Shown here: positions 8,247-17,527 of the stretch, one piece after another
How positions within the stretch are numbered: position 1 is the first letter of the stretch
Layout of the letters: every line of letters starts with the position of its first letter
NCBI RefSeq assembly: GCF_000316115.1
Contig: NZ_JH993797.1
Span: 4,698,486-4,762,485 of the forward strand
Reading direction: 5' to 3'
DNA from: Leptolyngbya sp. PCC 7375
GTDB taxonomy: Bacteria > Cyanobacteriota > Cyanobacteriia > Phormidesmidales > Phormidesmidaceae
DNA length: 64,000 nucleotides
Notes under the pieces: model-generated
Seen by the model: only the letters and a program-made list of their open reading frames with translations
What the model was told of the DNA's origin: nothing
Database searches by the model: none
Program-made: the position numbers and the translations under genes

Positions 8247-8570
8247 CTATGGTCTTTCACCACCTTCAGGGCCATAGAAAAATACCCATGTACCAAAGTC
8301 TTCTGAAAAATTCTCAAATCGATGCTTCCTACCGGCTGGCACGAATAAAACCTCTCCTGGCTCAACTCGATGGCGAGATGGGCCGTTGATAAACTCACTT
8401 GTGCCTGAAGCTACAACATAAATCTCGTCGCGTATGTGAGGCTGCTGTTGATCCACACCAACAGGTTGATAGAATTCAATCACAAGAGAACCATAGTTCA
8501 ACAGTTCGATAAATGGAGAGTTTTGTTGTGCCAAAGACACTTTTGCGGAGTCAACTGTCAGCCTTTTCAC
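8247..8570 (-). CDS. Cupin domain-containing protein
   Basis: A single-domain cupin of about 107 residues starting at GTG 8570, which has AGGG upstream. The same frame stays open to 8681, but that extra sequence does not look like a cupin. Cupin motif 1 is degenerate (HIRDEIYVVASGTSEFING) and motif 2 is PGEVLFVPAGRKHRF. The possible metal ligands are His and Glu in HIRDE and His in GRKHRF. A beta-barrel fold is likely; the ligand is unknown. It ends GPEGGERP. It is divergent from the small membrane ORF at 8658 and the large fusion gene. Confidence 0.72.
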   Translation of the reverse strand: MKRLTVDSAKVSLAQQNSPFIELLNYGSLVIEFYQPVGVDQQQPHIRDEIYVVASGTSEFINGPSRHRVEPGEVLFVPAGRKHRFENFSEDFGTWVFFYGPEGGERP

Positions 8571-8657
8571 TGTATCTACCCTGTTTTGTATGCTAATCGA
8601 TACCCAAAGGTCATATGATAATTCCCGCTTACATCCTTGGCTTATAAGTAAATAAAT

Positions 8658-8786
8658 ATGATGGATATAGACGTTATTCAAGCAGGCGATAGTTGGCAGA
8701 ACTGGGTATTTACGATTACTTATCTAAGTTTTTTGCTATTTGTGGTGTGGCGGGTGATTGTGTCATCATCCAAACCATCTGAATAG
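8658..8786 (+). CDS. Possible small single-span membrane protein (42 aa)
   Basis: A short frame of 42 residues (start MMDIDVIQAGDSWQNW) has one clear membrane helix (TYLSFLLFVVWRVIV) and a short hydrophilic tail. It ends 16 bases before the ATG of the large iron-sulfur fusion gene, on the same strand. That position suggests translational coupling or a small partner subunit. There is no obvious Shine-Dalgarno sequence. It would be missed by length filters. Confidence 0.45.
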   Translation: MMDIDVIQAGDSWQNWVFTITYLSFLLFVVWRVIVSSSKPSE

Positions 8787-8802
8787 TCAGGGTGCATCAA
8801 TC

Positions 8803-11370
8803 ATGGCGGAGTATGCGACTGAGATGGCTGAGGTGGCAACGCGGGTCAACTGGCTGCGGCAGGCTACATGCCTCAAGGTATTGCCAGAGGAGGTTTTGGT
8901 TGCGATCGCAACCAACCTAACCCCGCTCTCTATCCAAGCCAACCGTCGTCTTATTCTCGAAGATACCCAAGCCGATGCCCTCTATATTCTGAAAGCCGGT
9001 CATTTAGAACGCTATCGTAGCCAGCGTACGTCTATGGCCCAGATTGTAGAGCTGCTGCCGGGGGTAGTTCTACACTTACAAGAAATCCTGCTAGAGCAGC
9101 CCACCGATTACACCATTATTACCCTTGAAGATTGTGAGCTGTGGCAGCTGTCTGCTGACAAACTAAGGCAGATCGCCCACGAACATCCAAGTCTCAGTCA
9201 ACAGCTCTCCGAACTATTGGCTGAAGAAGTTGAACAGCTGTCTGCCCAGCTACTTTACGAACAAGAGCGCCAACAAGAACTACGCCCCTACTTAGTACCC
9301 AAGGTCAGCCGGGGCGTGGTCGGCGCTAGTCGCTATGCCCAACGTCTACGGCAATCCGTGCGTACAGCAGCAAATGTGATGGCCGATGACCATGGACGAC
9401 GCGACCCAGTGCTTATTTTTGGTGAGCCAGGATTAGAAAAAGATAACCTGGCTGCCCTAATCCATTTTGGGTCTCACTACAAACAAGAACCCATGATTAA
9501 GGTGAATTGCAAAACCTTGCGGGCCATTGAGCTATTTGGTAGGGGCGAGAGTCGTCCAGGACTGCTGGATTGGCTAGACCAAGGCACCCTATTGCTGAAC
9601 AACATTCAGGATCTAGATCCTGAACTACGCCCCGCTATTCTGAGATTGATCAAAACAGGCCAGTATCAACCCACTACTCAGCCAGGTAATGCACCACCAC
9701 CAGTCAAGGAGAGTGCTGCCTGGATCATGATGATCTCAGAAAAGAGTCTCACACCCTTTGCAAACCTGTCTCCTCAGCAGGTGAAAGTCCCTCCCCTCCG
9801 GGTGAGAAAAGCCGACATAGAAGCCCAAATCAACTACTACATTCAGCTCTACTGTCGAAAACGCGGAATCCGTAAACCTAGGCTGACCCCCGAAGCACTG
9901 CGTCGTTTACAAAGCTATGATTTCCCTAGTAATCTCAGGGAACTAGAGAGCCTGGTGCAACGGGCCATTGAACAGGCAGAAGATGCGCCTCGGCTGAATG
10001 AAGAAGTCTTTTGGTCAGCCAGTGAACAACCCAATCGATTTCGCCTGAACTTACTCAACGCTTATCCAAAATTACGGCAGTTCTTACGTAGTCCCTGGTG
10101 GCCTGATCGCATCAATTTTGGCTTTACCAGCTGGTTCTATGGGTTAGTGGTTGCTTTATTATTCTTAGGCCCTCAAACCCGTGATGCCAATATTGCCCTT
10201 AATTTCTTTTGGGCCTGGTGGTGGCCATTAATTTTGTTGTTGTTTCCCTTTGTAGGTCGTCTTTGGTGTGCTGTTTGCCCCTTCATGATCTATGGAGAAA
10301 TCACTCAAAAACTCTCTCTATGGCTATGGCCCAGACAGCTTGGGGAATGGCCAAGGCAGTGGGCAGAGCGCTGGGGAGGCTGGATTTTATATGCAGGCTT
10401 TGCCGCCATTTTGATCTGGGAAGAACTATGGAATTTAGAAAACACAGCCTATCTCTCTGCCTGGCTATTGCTGATTATCACAGCTGGGGCCATGATTTGC
10501 TCCGCACTCTTTGAGCGGCGTTTTTGGTGTCGCTACCTGTGCCCCATTGGTGGCATGAACGGACTATTTGCGAAACTCTCTATGACAGAATTGCGGGGGC
10601 AGACAGGTATTTGTTCAGCCACCTGTAGCACCTATCAATGTTACAAAGGTGGACCAGCTAAAGGAGAAGGGCAAGAGACTGGTGGCTGTCCAGTCTATTC
10701 TCATCCAGCTCAGCTAGCGGATAATCGTAACTGTGTGCTGTGTATGACCTGTCTAAAAGCATGTCCCCATCGGTCGGTGGAGTTTAACCTACGCCCCCCT
10801 GGCATTGAATTATGGACCACCCACGCACCTGCGCACCATGAGGTGGCACTGCTGTTATTGCTGTGGGGAGCGGTTTTTGTGCATCGGCTACCGGCAGTGG
10901 CAGAGCTGTTAGGCGTGGCGCATCGGGTTGAGGGATTTGGGGGACATGCGATCGCAACCACCCTGCTGCTCTTTGCTCCATGGCCCTTGGCCTGGGCCAC
11001 TCATAAACTTACCCATCTCATTCAACCTCGCCTGAAAGCCCGCCCGTTTATTCAAGTTGCCTATGGCTGGCTACCCATCGTTCTATTGAGCAGTCTGGCC
11101 CATTATCTTTCTCTTGGCCTAACTGAGGCAGGGCGCATTATCCCCGTTTCCTTAGCAAGTTTTGGCTTGGCAAGCACTGGGCCTGTCATTGTGGCACATC
11201 CAGCTGTAATGGCTTTTTTGCAAGGCGTTAGCCTGATATTTGGAGCGTTACTGAGCATAGTACTCACCCAGCGTATCGCCCGACAACCTTGGTTAAAGAT
11301 ACTGCCTCTTCATGGCTTTACTGTAGGCATAACAGCCATCCTGTATAAACTTATCGTTTGCGTTTATTAG
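8803..11370 (+). CDS. Fusion: cyclic-nucleotide-binding domain, degenerate sigma-54-activator AAA domain, NapH/NosR-like iron-sulfur membrane domain
   Basis: An 855-residue protein from ATG 8803 (GTG at 8758 is a less likely start). Residues about 25-145 form a Crp-type cyclic-nucleotide-binding domain. Residues about 170-405 resemble the AAA domain of sigma-54 activators, but the Walker A is GEPGLEKD instead of GESGTGKE, the Walker B region reads GTLLLNNI, and the GAFTGA loop is absent. ATPase activity and sigma-54 contact are therefore unlikely; cyanobacteria are also known to lack sigma-54. From about 445 on there are membrane helices with CAVCP (near 486), CRYLCP (near 575) and a ferredoxin-like CVLCMTCLKACP (near 643), as in NapH/NosR/RdxA proteins. 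Likely a membrane redox protein with a cytosolic sensory head. No DNA-binding helix-turn-helix is visible at the end. Confidence 0.85.
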   Translation: MAEYATEMAEVATRVNWLRQATCLKVLPEEVLVAIATNLTPLSIQANRRLILEDTQADALYILKAGHLERYRSQRTSMAQIVELLPGVVLHLQEILLEQPTDYTIITLEDCELWQLSADKLRQIAHEHPSLSQQLSELLAEEVEQLSAQLLYEQERQQELRPYLVPKVSRGVVGASRYAQRLRQSVRTAANVMADDHGRRDPVLIFGEPGLEKDNLAALIHFGSHYKQEPMIKVNCKTLRAIELFGRGESRPGLLDWLDQGTLLLNNIQDLDPELRPAILRLIKTGQYQPTTQPGNAPPPVKESAAWIMMISEKSLTPFANLSPQQVKVPPLRVRKADIEAQINYYIQLYCRKRGIRKPRLTPEALRRLQSYDFPSNLRELESLVQRAIEQAEDAPRLNEEVFWSASEQPNRFRLNLLNAYPKLRQFLRSPWWPDRINFGFTSWFYGLVVALLFLGPQTRDANIALNFFWAWWWPLILLLFPFVGRLWCAVCPFMIYGEITQKLSLWLWPRQLGEWPRQWAERWGGWILYAGFAAILIWEELWNLENTAYLSAWLLLIITAGAMICSALFERRFWCRYLCPIGGMNGLFAKLSMTELRGQTGICSATCSTYQCYKGGPAKGEGQETGGCPVYSHPAQLADNRNCVLCMTCLKACPHRSVEFNLRPPGIELWTTHAPAHHEVALLLLLWGAVFVHRLPAVAELLGVAHRVEGFGGHAIATTLLLFAPWPLAWATHKLTHLIQPRLKARPFIQVAYGWLPIVLLSSLAHYLSLGLTEAGRIIPVSLASFGLASTGPVIVAHPAVMAFLQGVSLIFGALLSIVLTQRIARQPWLKILPLHGFTVGITAILYKLIVCVY

Positions 11371-11677
11371 TCTTGCAAAACAACAAAATATTTTGCTAAC
11401 TGAGGTAAGTGAACAGCTTGAGCCCTTCAGTCCCTATATATGGGAAGTCTCAATCGCATTGAATAAACTCCACTCCCTGCTCCCTTGCCACTAGCTTGGC
11501 TTTTCAAAACTTCATAATTGTGGGTGATTTCATCTACGAATCCATAGCAGAAGATTTGAGCTCTAAACGATTACTTTATCGGAGTCTCAATATAAGAATA
11601 AGCCCGTTACTGTATTGCTGATTTACAGCATATAGCTCTGTATAAAGGAGGGGTGCACTTTATATCGGTTGACAGAT

Positions 11678-11803
11678 CTATGCAGCATTTGGTCTAACGT
11701 ATGCCAATCCGCGCTCAGCACATTTGCGTAGCGCAATAGCCTGCTCAAAGGTTGATTTGCCCAATCCAACGGCTAAACTGGAGTATGCAGTTAGGAAAAT
11801 CAT
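11678..11803 (-). CDS. Possible 41-aa ORF in the 11371-11858 gap
   Basis: In this 488-base gap the only protein-like frame runs leftwards from ATG 11803. It gives 41 residues with a coding-like composition (LAVGLGKSTFEQAIALRKC, then AERGLAYVRPNAA). It may be a real small gene or the remnant of a longer one. No ribosome-binding site is obvious. Nothing else in the gap stood out. Confidence 0.25.
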   Translation of the reverse strand: MIFLTAYSSLAVGLGKSTFEQAIALRKCAERGLAYVRPNAA

Positions 11804-11858
11804 ATTCTCGCTACTTCTCGAATGAGCAACGATCAAAAGCTAGCGTGCAGGACTCTTT

Positions 11859-12461
11859 ATGATTAGAAAACAAGCCGTCAACGTTATCCCCTCATCCATT
11901 CCAGCTCTTTTAGGGGTGGGGATATTGGTAATTGGTATAAGTAGCTGCAGACCTGATGCTAGGGTGTCCGATACGTCCACCTTCCAGGAGACCGCCCCTC
12001 AACCTGAGACCGCCCCTCAACCTGAGACCGCCCCTCAAACTGGGATAGTTCAAGCTGCGCATAATCTGGTTCATATGAACCTGGATGAAAAGGGCATTGC
12101 TTTGCGGGGCTATGATCCAGTTTCTTACTTTACGAAAAGTGAGCCAGTAAAAGGCCAGGATAGTTACAGCCTCGTCTGGCATGATGCAACCTGGTACTTT
12201 GCAACTGCTGAGAATCGCGATCTATTTAGCCGTGAACCTGAAAAATATGCACCTGCCAATGGCGGTTACTGCACGTTTGGTATTGTCCTGCGAAAGAAGT
12301 TTGATGGTGATCCACAAGTGTGGTCTGTGATTAAGTCTCGCTTATATGTTTTCCTCAATGAGGATGTGCAGCAGAAGTTTTTATTAGATAGTACGGGTAA
12401 CCTTCAGAAAGTTGCTGCTAACTGGCCCACTATTCAGTTCAAATCTCCAGAGGAGCTTTAA
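11859..12461 (+). CDS. YHS domain-containing lipoprotein
   Basis: A 200-residue exported protein. The N-terminus has a basic start, a hydrophobic stretch (IPALLGVGILVIG) and a lipobox-like ISSC, so it is probably lipid-anchored at Cys30. A short repeat linker (three copies of ETAPQP-type units) is followed by a YHS domain at about 65-185. That domain starts GIALRGYDPVSYF, continues WHDATWYFATAENRDLF and includes PANGGYCTFG. YHS domains are often linked to metal binding or transport, but the ligand is unknown here. It lies 24 bases before a hybrid histidine kinase on the same strand. An operon is likely, and the lipoprotein could act as an input or partner for the kinase (inference). Confidence 0.83.
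   Translation: MIRKQAVNVIPSSIPALLGVGILVIGISSCRPDARVSDTSTFQETAPQPETAPQPETAPQTGIVQAAHNLVHMNLDEKGIALRGYDPVSYFTKSEPVKGQDSYSLVWHDATWYFATAENRDLFSREPEKYAPANGGYCTFGIVLRKKFDGDPQVWSVIKSRLYVFLNEDVQQKFLLDSTGNLQKVAANWPTIQFKSPEEL
11988..12041 (+). repeat. Three tandem 18-bp coding repeats
   Basis: Three copies of GAGACCGCCCCTCAACCT (the third with one change) encode ETAPQP, ETAPQP and ETAPQT in the linker of the YHS lipoprotein. The repeat is in frame and could vary in copy number between strains. Confidence 0.9.
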
Positions 12462-12485
12462 ACCAAACCTAGTCGGCTCGGTTTT

Positions 12486-15257
12486 ATGATTCGCAAAAGA
12501 CTGCAGTTCCTCTCTCACTTTTCTTCCTTTGCAGTGGTTGCCTTGGCAGCTACTGCAACTTTGGCATTTCTGGATTTTCAAGATCGAGCGCAACATAATG
12601 CTCTGATTCAAAAACAGGAGCAACTTCTTTCGATTAAAGAGAACTTGAATCAGATGGAATCATCAATGCTCATGGCTCGATTAGATGAGGTCCAGGTTAA
12701 TCAGGTTCAAGATCTTTCAACCGCCTCTAAGTTTACGGATCACCTTGATCGGACAAGGCAGATTGCATATGATTTGATAGAAATTTGTCAAGAGAATGAA
12801 CATGATAAAATTGTTGATTCCCTTGAAACGTTTCTAGTGATTGTTGATAAGTATGAGCAATCGGTTAATCAAACCCTAGAAATTCAGTCTCGTATTGCTT
12901 CTACTGATGGGACAGGAACGTTAACTGAACTCCAAACGGTTAAAGATCGCATTCAAGCAGAACTCGATGTTTCTGATAAACAGATTTTGATTTCCAAGTT
13001 CTTTCGAATGCAACTTTATGAACGAGACTTCATCAGCACCCTAGATATGCGTCTGTCAGATCGGCTGGTTAATCAAGTTACAGACCTAGAACAAGCCATC
13101 ATCAGGTCTGAATTTATAGGTCCTGTCACCTTCGAGTCATTTTTGTTGGCTGAAGTTCAACAATATCGAGAGCTAGTTGTTGAACTAATGTACAGTACGT
13201 TAGAGTTGGAGCTTTCTACGGCTGAAGCCTCTCTGCAATTTGATCGAATTGCCCCTAATATTTCTAACAGCCAGCAAGAAGTCAATGACTTACTCGATTT
13301 GACAACCGAACAGCTCCAGTCCCAACGGCAGATTTCTAGTTTGCAAACAGTTTTAGTATTTACCATTGTCTTTATTTTACTGATTGCCTTCACTTTGCTA
13401 CAGATTCGTAGTGCTCAATCATTACTTATTCGTCTGAAACAATTAAAAAACGCCATGAATGAGATGGCGATCGGTCATTTTCAGCATTTGGGAGAACTTC
13501 CTGAGGGAAATGATGAAGTTGGGACTTTAGCTCAAAACTTTAAAGCAATGTCCACTCAAATTCAGAGCCAGTTTGAGACAATTCGTGAAGAGAAGAAAAA
13601 AGCAGAAATTGCTAGTCAGGCTAAGTCTCAATTCTTGGCCAACATGAGTCACGAAATTCGAACACCGATGAATGGAGTCATTGGTACCACGAGCTTACTG
13701 TTAAATACTGATTTAAGTTTTGAGCAGCAAGAGTATGTCGATATTATTCAGAATAGTAGTGATAGCTTACTGGGCGTTATTAATGATATTCTCGACTTCT
13801 CTAAAATTGAATCAGGCTACATGGTTCTCGAGGAATCTTCCTTTGAACTCAGGCACTGTATCGAAGATGTTCTAGATCTTTTTGCCAGTGAAGCTTTAGA
13901 GAAAAATCTAGATTTGCTATATCAAATTGCCAGTGATGTTCCCCGATGCATTCAAGGTGATTTGAATCGGCTACGTCAAATTTTAATGAATTTAGTCAGT
14001 AACGCTATTAAGTTTACAGAGAAAGGAGAGGTTCTGATTTCAGTTAGACTGAGGCAGTCTGCATCACTAAACTCAAAAACAATAGACTCAAAAACACTGG
14101 AAACTATCCAACCTGAATTTCCTATAATCCTGGAATTCTTCGTTAAAGATACCGGTATTGGCATTCCGATCGATGGAATTCCTAAACTCTTTAAGGACTT
14201 TTCTCAAGTTGATAATTCAACGACCCGAAAATATGGAGGGACTGGCCTAGGGCTGGCTATTTGTAAACGCTTAGTAACCTTAATGAGAGGTGAAATTTGG
14301 GTCGCCAGTGATGTGGGGCAAGGTTCAACCTTTTATTTCTCTATGCAAACTCGATTAGCAGACGCACAATCACAGCTGCATCTAAACCCTCAAGTTTCAG
14401 TGCTGCAAGCATGCCGTGTTTTGATTGTTGATGATAGTCATGCGAGTTGTACGGTGCTGGCAGAACAGTGCAGTCAATGGGGACTAAAACCAGACACTGC
14501 GCCATCGGCTCAAGCTGCTTTAGGAGGCCTAAAACGAGGCCAACAGTTTGATCTAGCTATTATTGATGTCCAGATGCCAGGTATGGATGGCTTGGAACTT
14601 GTTCAGCAGATTCGCTCGCTTCAACTTGATTTTTCCTTGCCTTGTATTATGTTGGGTGCTGTTAGCAAACCACATGATAAAGAAGAACTATTCGATGCTT
14701 GGTTAACTAAACCCATTAAGTATGCAAACTTGTGGAAGGCTATAACTGACCTTGTTAAAGCTCAGCAGAACTCTCAACAATATTCTGAAAAACAACAAAA
14801 TAATTGCGATACCACTGCGAAATCTTTCTCCCAAGATGCTAACTCTTTATCTGGAGCCCATGGATCTGGTAATGGATCTGGAAACCACCCCCCCCTCAGG
14901 ATTCTAGTAGCTGAGGATAACCCTGTAAATCAAATGGTGGTGTTACGGATTTTGGCGAAGTTAGATTATTCGGGTGATCTGGCTGCTAATGGATTGGAAG
15001 TTTTAGAGGCTTTAGAACGTCAGCCCTATGACATTATTTTCATGGATCTTCAAATGCCTGAAATAGATGGCTTGGAAGCAACCGAGCAAATCATTGAAAA
15101 ATGGGGTGAAGATCGCCCAAAGATTATTGCAGCAACCGCTAATGTACAGCAGGAGGACCAAGCGGCTTGTTTTGCAGCTGGCATGGATGACTATATTAGT
15201 AAACCCTATGCCCTAGAGCAAATCCAGGGCATGCTTACAAAATGGGGAGCCAATTAG
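12486..15257 (+). CDS. Hybrid sensor histidine kinase with two receiver domains
   Basis: A 923-residue membrane kinase. TM1 is at about 15-32, a helical extracytoplasmic sensor of about 255 residues follows, then TM2 at about 287-308 and a HAMP linker. The HisKA domain has SHEIRTPMNG (His near 389). The HATPase domain has the N box, DTGIGIP and GGTGLGLAI. Receiver 1 has IIDVQMPGMDG (Asp near 692), and receiver 2 has ILVAEDNPVNQ and FMDLQMPEIDG (Asp near 852). No HPt domain is present, so phosphate must pass to a separate protein. The periplasmic domain looks like a four-helix bundle. It follows the YHS lipoprotein by 24 bases and probably shares its transcript. Confidence 0.93.
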   Translation: MIRKRLQFLSHFSSFAVVALAATATLAFLDFQDRAQHNALIQKQEQLLSIKENLNQMESSMLMARLDEVQVNQVQDLSTASKFTDHLDRTRQIAYDLIEICQENEHDKIVDSLETFLVIVDKYEQSVNQTLEIQSRIASTDGTGTLTELQTVKDRIQAELDVSDKQILISKFFRMQLYERDFISTLDMRLSDRLVNQVTDLEQAIIRSEFIGPVTFESFLLAEVQQYRELVVELMYSTLELELSTAEASLQFDRIAPNISNSQQEVNDLLDLTTEQLQSQRQISSLQTVLVFTIVFILLIAFTLLQIRSAQSLLIRLKQLKNAMNEMAIGHFQHLGELPEGNDEVGTLAQNFKAMSTQIQSQFETIREEKKKAEIASQAKSQFLANMSHEIRTPMNGVIGTTSLLLNTDLSFEQQEYVDIIQNSSDSLLGVINDILDFSKIESGYMVLEESSFELRHCIEDVLDLFASEALEKNLDLLYQIASDVPRCIQGDLNRLRQILMNLVSNAIKFTEKGEVLISVRLRQSASLNSKTIDSKTLETIQPEFPIILEFFVKDTGIGIPIDGIPKLFKDFSQVDNSTTRKYGGTGLGLAICKRLVTLMRGEIWVASDVGQGSTFYFSMQTRLADAQSQLHLNPQVSVLQACRVLIVDDSHASCTVLAEQCSQWGLKPDTAPSAQAALGGLKRGQQFDLAIIDVQMPGMDGLELVQQIRSLQLDFSLPCIMLGAVSKPHDKEELFDAWLTKPIKYANLWKAITDLVKAQQNSQQYSEKQQNNCDTTAKSFSQDANSLSGAHGSGNGSGNHPPLRILVAEDNPVNQMVVLRILAKLDYSGDLAANGLEVLEALERQPYDIIFMDLQMPEIDGLEATEQIIEKWGEDRPKIIAATANVQQEDQAACFAAGMDDYISKPYALEQIQGMLTKWGAN

Positions 15258-15313
15258 AGGGGAGTAAATTAGTTCTGTTGTTCACTAGTGTTGTGCATGG
15301 GCTAAGTGCCTTA

Positions 15314-15946
15314 TTAGAAATTGACTAGCTGAGGTGTGTCTAGCCAATCAACCACAGCCTTTAGCGATCGCACCCCATAATCTGCATACTCTGACCACAT
15401 AAACTCGCCGTCGGTGTCAATGTAGACCGTTGCTGTGCCCGCTCGCTGCCCCGCCATCAGGTCAAACTTATAATCTCCCACCATCACGGCTGCAGTGGAT
15501 GGAGCCTCCCAAGTATCCAATAGCGCTAAAATGCCATCGGGTTCCGGTTTCGGTGCATGACAGTCGCGACTGAGTACGAGGGCGGGTTCAAAAAAATCCA
15601 TCAGACCGCAAGCGTCGAGGGTCTCATGGGCAATATCTTTGCCGTTTCGGGTAAGAATGCCAATTTGTTTGCCTTGGCTAATGAGCAGTTCTAATAGTTC
15701 ATGGGCTCCAGGCTGTGCAGTGGCTTGACTTGCTAGGTCTAACTCAATCTCTCGTAACTGTTTATATTTAACGGCGGCAATATCTGGGGGCAACTGACGT
15801 AATGATTCCAGAATGGGTGTGCCTACCGGTAGTTCTAAGGTTGCTCGAATCGCTGCAAAATTGTGGATACCAAGGGTCAATGTGCCATCCATGTCGAACA
15901 CCCAGCAGGTGCGATTAGCCAGATTCTCGTTGCCGGTTAATTGCAT
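15314..15946 (-). CDS. HAD family phosphatase (beta-phosphoglucomutase/PGP-like)
   Basis: A 210-residue HAD hydrolase. Motif I is FDMDGTLTLG (Asp18, Asp20), motif II ILTRNG (Thr), motif III the Lys in CHAPKPEPDGI, and motif IV MVGDYKFDLMAGQRAG. The helical cap between motifs I and II (about 30-90) is of the C1 type seen in phosphoglycolate phosphatases and phosphoglucomutases. A good ribosome-binding site (GAGG) precedes ATG 15946. The substrate is unknown; phosphoglycolate or a sugar phosphate is plausible. Confidence 0.86.
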   Translation of the reverse strand: MQLTGNENLANRTCWVFDMDGTLTLGIHNFAAIRATLELPVGTPILESLRQLPPDIAAVKYKQLREIELDLASQATAQPGAHELLELLISQGKQIGILTRNGKDIAHETLDACGLMDFFEPALVLSRDCHAPKPEPDGILALLDTWEAPSTAAVMVGDYKFDLMAGQRAGTATVYIDTDGEFMWSEYADYGVRSLKAVVDWLDTPQLVNF

Positions 15947-16035
15947 ACCTCATTCCTGGTTGACTACTTTTGTCAGTGTAACGTGGGGTGATAAAGCTTA
16001 GTTTAGTCGCTCTGAGGCTTGGGCTGAGGCGGCTC

Positions 16036-17103
16036 CTATCCGTTGTGGCTGCATGATTGAACACCGTTGTTTAAGTATGCGGTGAGAACAGTGAGGCAGT
16101 TTGCGATCGCACCCAAATCAGCAATCTCATATCCGTGGGTATTCTGCGTCGGAAAACTCAAACAAGCTCCCTTAGGCACATGGCCAAACTTCATCGCAAT
16201 TGATGCATCACTACCAAATTGAGAAATCACTGCCTGCTGAAGCTGAATCCTGACAGTGGACGCCGCTGAGATTAGCTCCTGATTCAGTCCTTCGTCATAG
16301 AGACCGTAGCTATCTTGGGCGAACAAAACAGGCCTGGGACCATCAACAATTGGGTATTCCTGAGATAGGGGACAAATTTCCAACGCAATCAGCCGACTCA
16401 ACTTCTGTCGTTGACTGAAGAATAGGGCTCCGATAGCACCGACTTCTTCTTTGGCAGAGGCCACCAGATACACATCTACCGGGGGTGTTTTGACCTGCTC
16501 TGCCAAACCTAACAAAATAGCGACCGATGCTTTGTTGTCTAAGGTATAACTGGCAATATGATTACCTAAACGAAACGGACGCTTACGATGTTTGCCCACC
16601 ACCATCCGTGTTCCAGGGCGAATTCCAGCCCTCACCAATTCCGGGGTTGAGAGTTTAGTTTCTACCCAGGCTGTCTCCCAGCGTACTGCTTTACCTTCTT
16701 GCTGAGATTTGTGAGGAGACTCATGGGAAACATGGCGAGACCCAAAGCTAAGAATACCTGAGATAGTCTCCTTATCGCCGAGCAGATCGACTACACCTTC
16801 ACCATAAACCCAGGGGTAGGCACCACCTAAACGTCTGACCTGTAGCCTGCCCCCAGACTCAATGCCTTTAACAAGAGCACCAATCTCATCTTTATGAGCA
16901 GTAACAGCAATCGCCCCGTTACTAGTACGACCTGGGATTTTAATCACAATGTTGTCGGCTTCATCCTGCCAATGTTCGACACCAAGATTGTCCAGCCATT
17001 TCTGGATATACTGATTTATCTCTCCTTCAACGCCACTGGGGGAATGGCAAAGGACTAACTCCTCAATAATAGAAAAGAAGCGATCAACATCCCAGATGCT
17101 CAT
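16036..17103 (-). CDS. M42 family metallopeptidase (glutamyl aminopeptidase/cellulase M type)
   Basis: A 355-residue cytosolic peptidase. Conserved M42 features are AHKDEIG near residue 69 (first metal ligand His), TLDNKAS (bridging Asp), the catalytic pair in SAKEEVGAIG, and a late metal His in NTHGYE. A beta-rich insert after the first ligand fits the dimerisation domain that forms the dodecameric cage in TET peptidases. It begins one base after the stop of the 73-residue gene at 17105, so the two are co-transcribed and probably coupled. Confidence 0.9.
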   Translation of the reverse strand: MSIWDVDRFFSIIEELVLCHSPSGVEGEINQYIQKWLDNLGVEHWQDEADNIVIKIPGRTSNGAIAVTAHKDEIGALVKGIESGGRLQVRRLGGAYPWVYGEGVVDLLGDKETISGILSFGSRHVSHESPHKSQQEGKAVRWETAWVETKLSTPELVRAGIRPGTRMVVGKHRKRPFRLGNHIASYTLDNKASVAILLGLAEQVKTPPVDVYLVASAKEEVGAIGALFFSQRQKLSRLIALEICPLSQEYPIVDGPRPVLFAQDSYGLYDEGLNQELISAASTVRIQLQQAVISQFGSDASIAMKFGHVPKGACLSFPTQNTHGYEIADLGAIANCLTVLTAYLNNGVQSCSHNG

Positions 17104-17104
17104 G

Positions 17105-17326
17105 CTATACCTCCGCCTGAGATCGAACCAGACCCTGGACTAAATTCTCTAGCTTCTCCTCAGAACAGCATTCAATCAGGGCATCGAATATATCTAACAG
17201 TTTGGCTGCTTCGTCGCCGTGCATTGGGCTTAGACCCCATACATCTTGCACCCAATCTTTTGGGGCTGTTTCTTCAAAAATAATGCGTTCTAATAGCTGT
17301 TTTGATTCTACCTTTGACAGGGTCAT
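17105..17326 (-). CDS. Hypothetical protein (73 aa) coupled to the M42 peptidase
   Basis: An unrecognised acidic soluble protein of 73 residues, mainly helical (KQLLERIIFEETAP, LLDIFDALIECCSEEKLENL). No signal peptide or membrane segment. It is the first gene of a tight operon, with its stop one base before the peptidase ATG. A purine-rich stretch (GCAGAGAG) precedes ATG 17326. It may serve the peptidase or only share its promoter. Confidence 0.6.
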   Translation of the reverse strand: MTLSKVESKQLLERIIFEETAPKDWVQDVWGLSPMHGDEAAKLLDIFDALIECCSEEKLENLVQGLVRSQAEV

Positions 17327-17527
17327 GCTCTCTGCTCACCTATGCAACTGCTTTATCCTGCCACATTCAGCCAACTGAGCGAAATCGTTTGTCAAGCGTC
17401 TCCGATGGCAGTCGTGAACTGGATGCGTCGTGAGTTATCCATGGTAATTGAGAACTTTAAACAGTTCACACCCAATCTTGAAACCTACGCTAGAATAGTT
17501 CAAGATTTTCGTACAAGGTAGTTAATC

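Noticed and set aside
8803..11370. Annotation as a sigma-54-dependent transcriptional activator
   Set aside because: Walker A and B are altered, GAFTGA is missing, no DNA-binding domain follows, and cyanobacteria are known to lack sigma-54.
11988..12041. CRISPR-like array
   Set aside because: The three 18-bp units are directly adjacent, without spacers, and encode an in-frame protein repeat.
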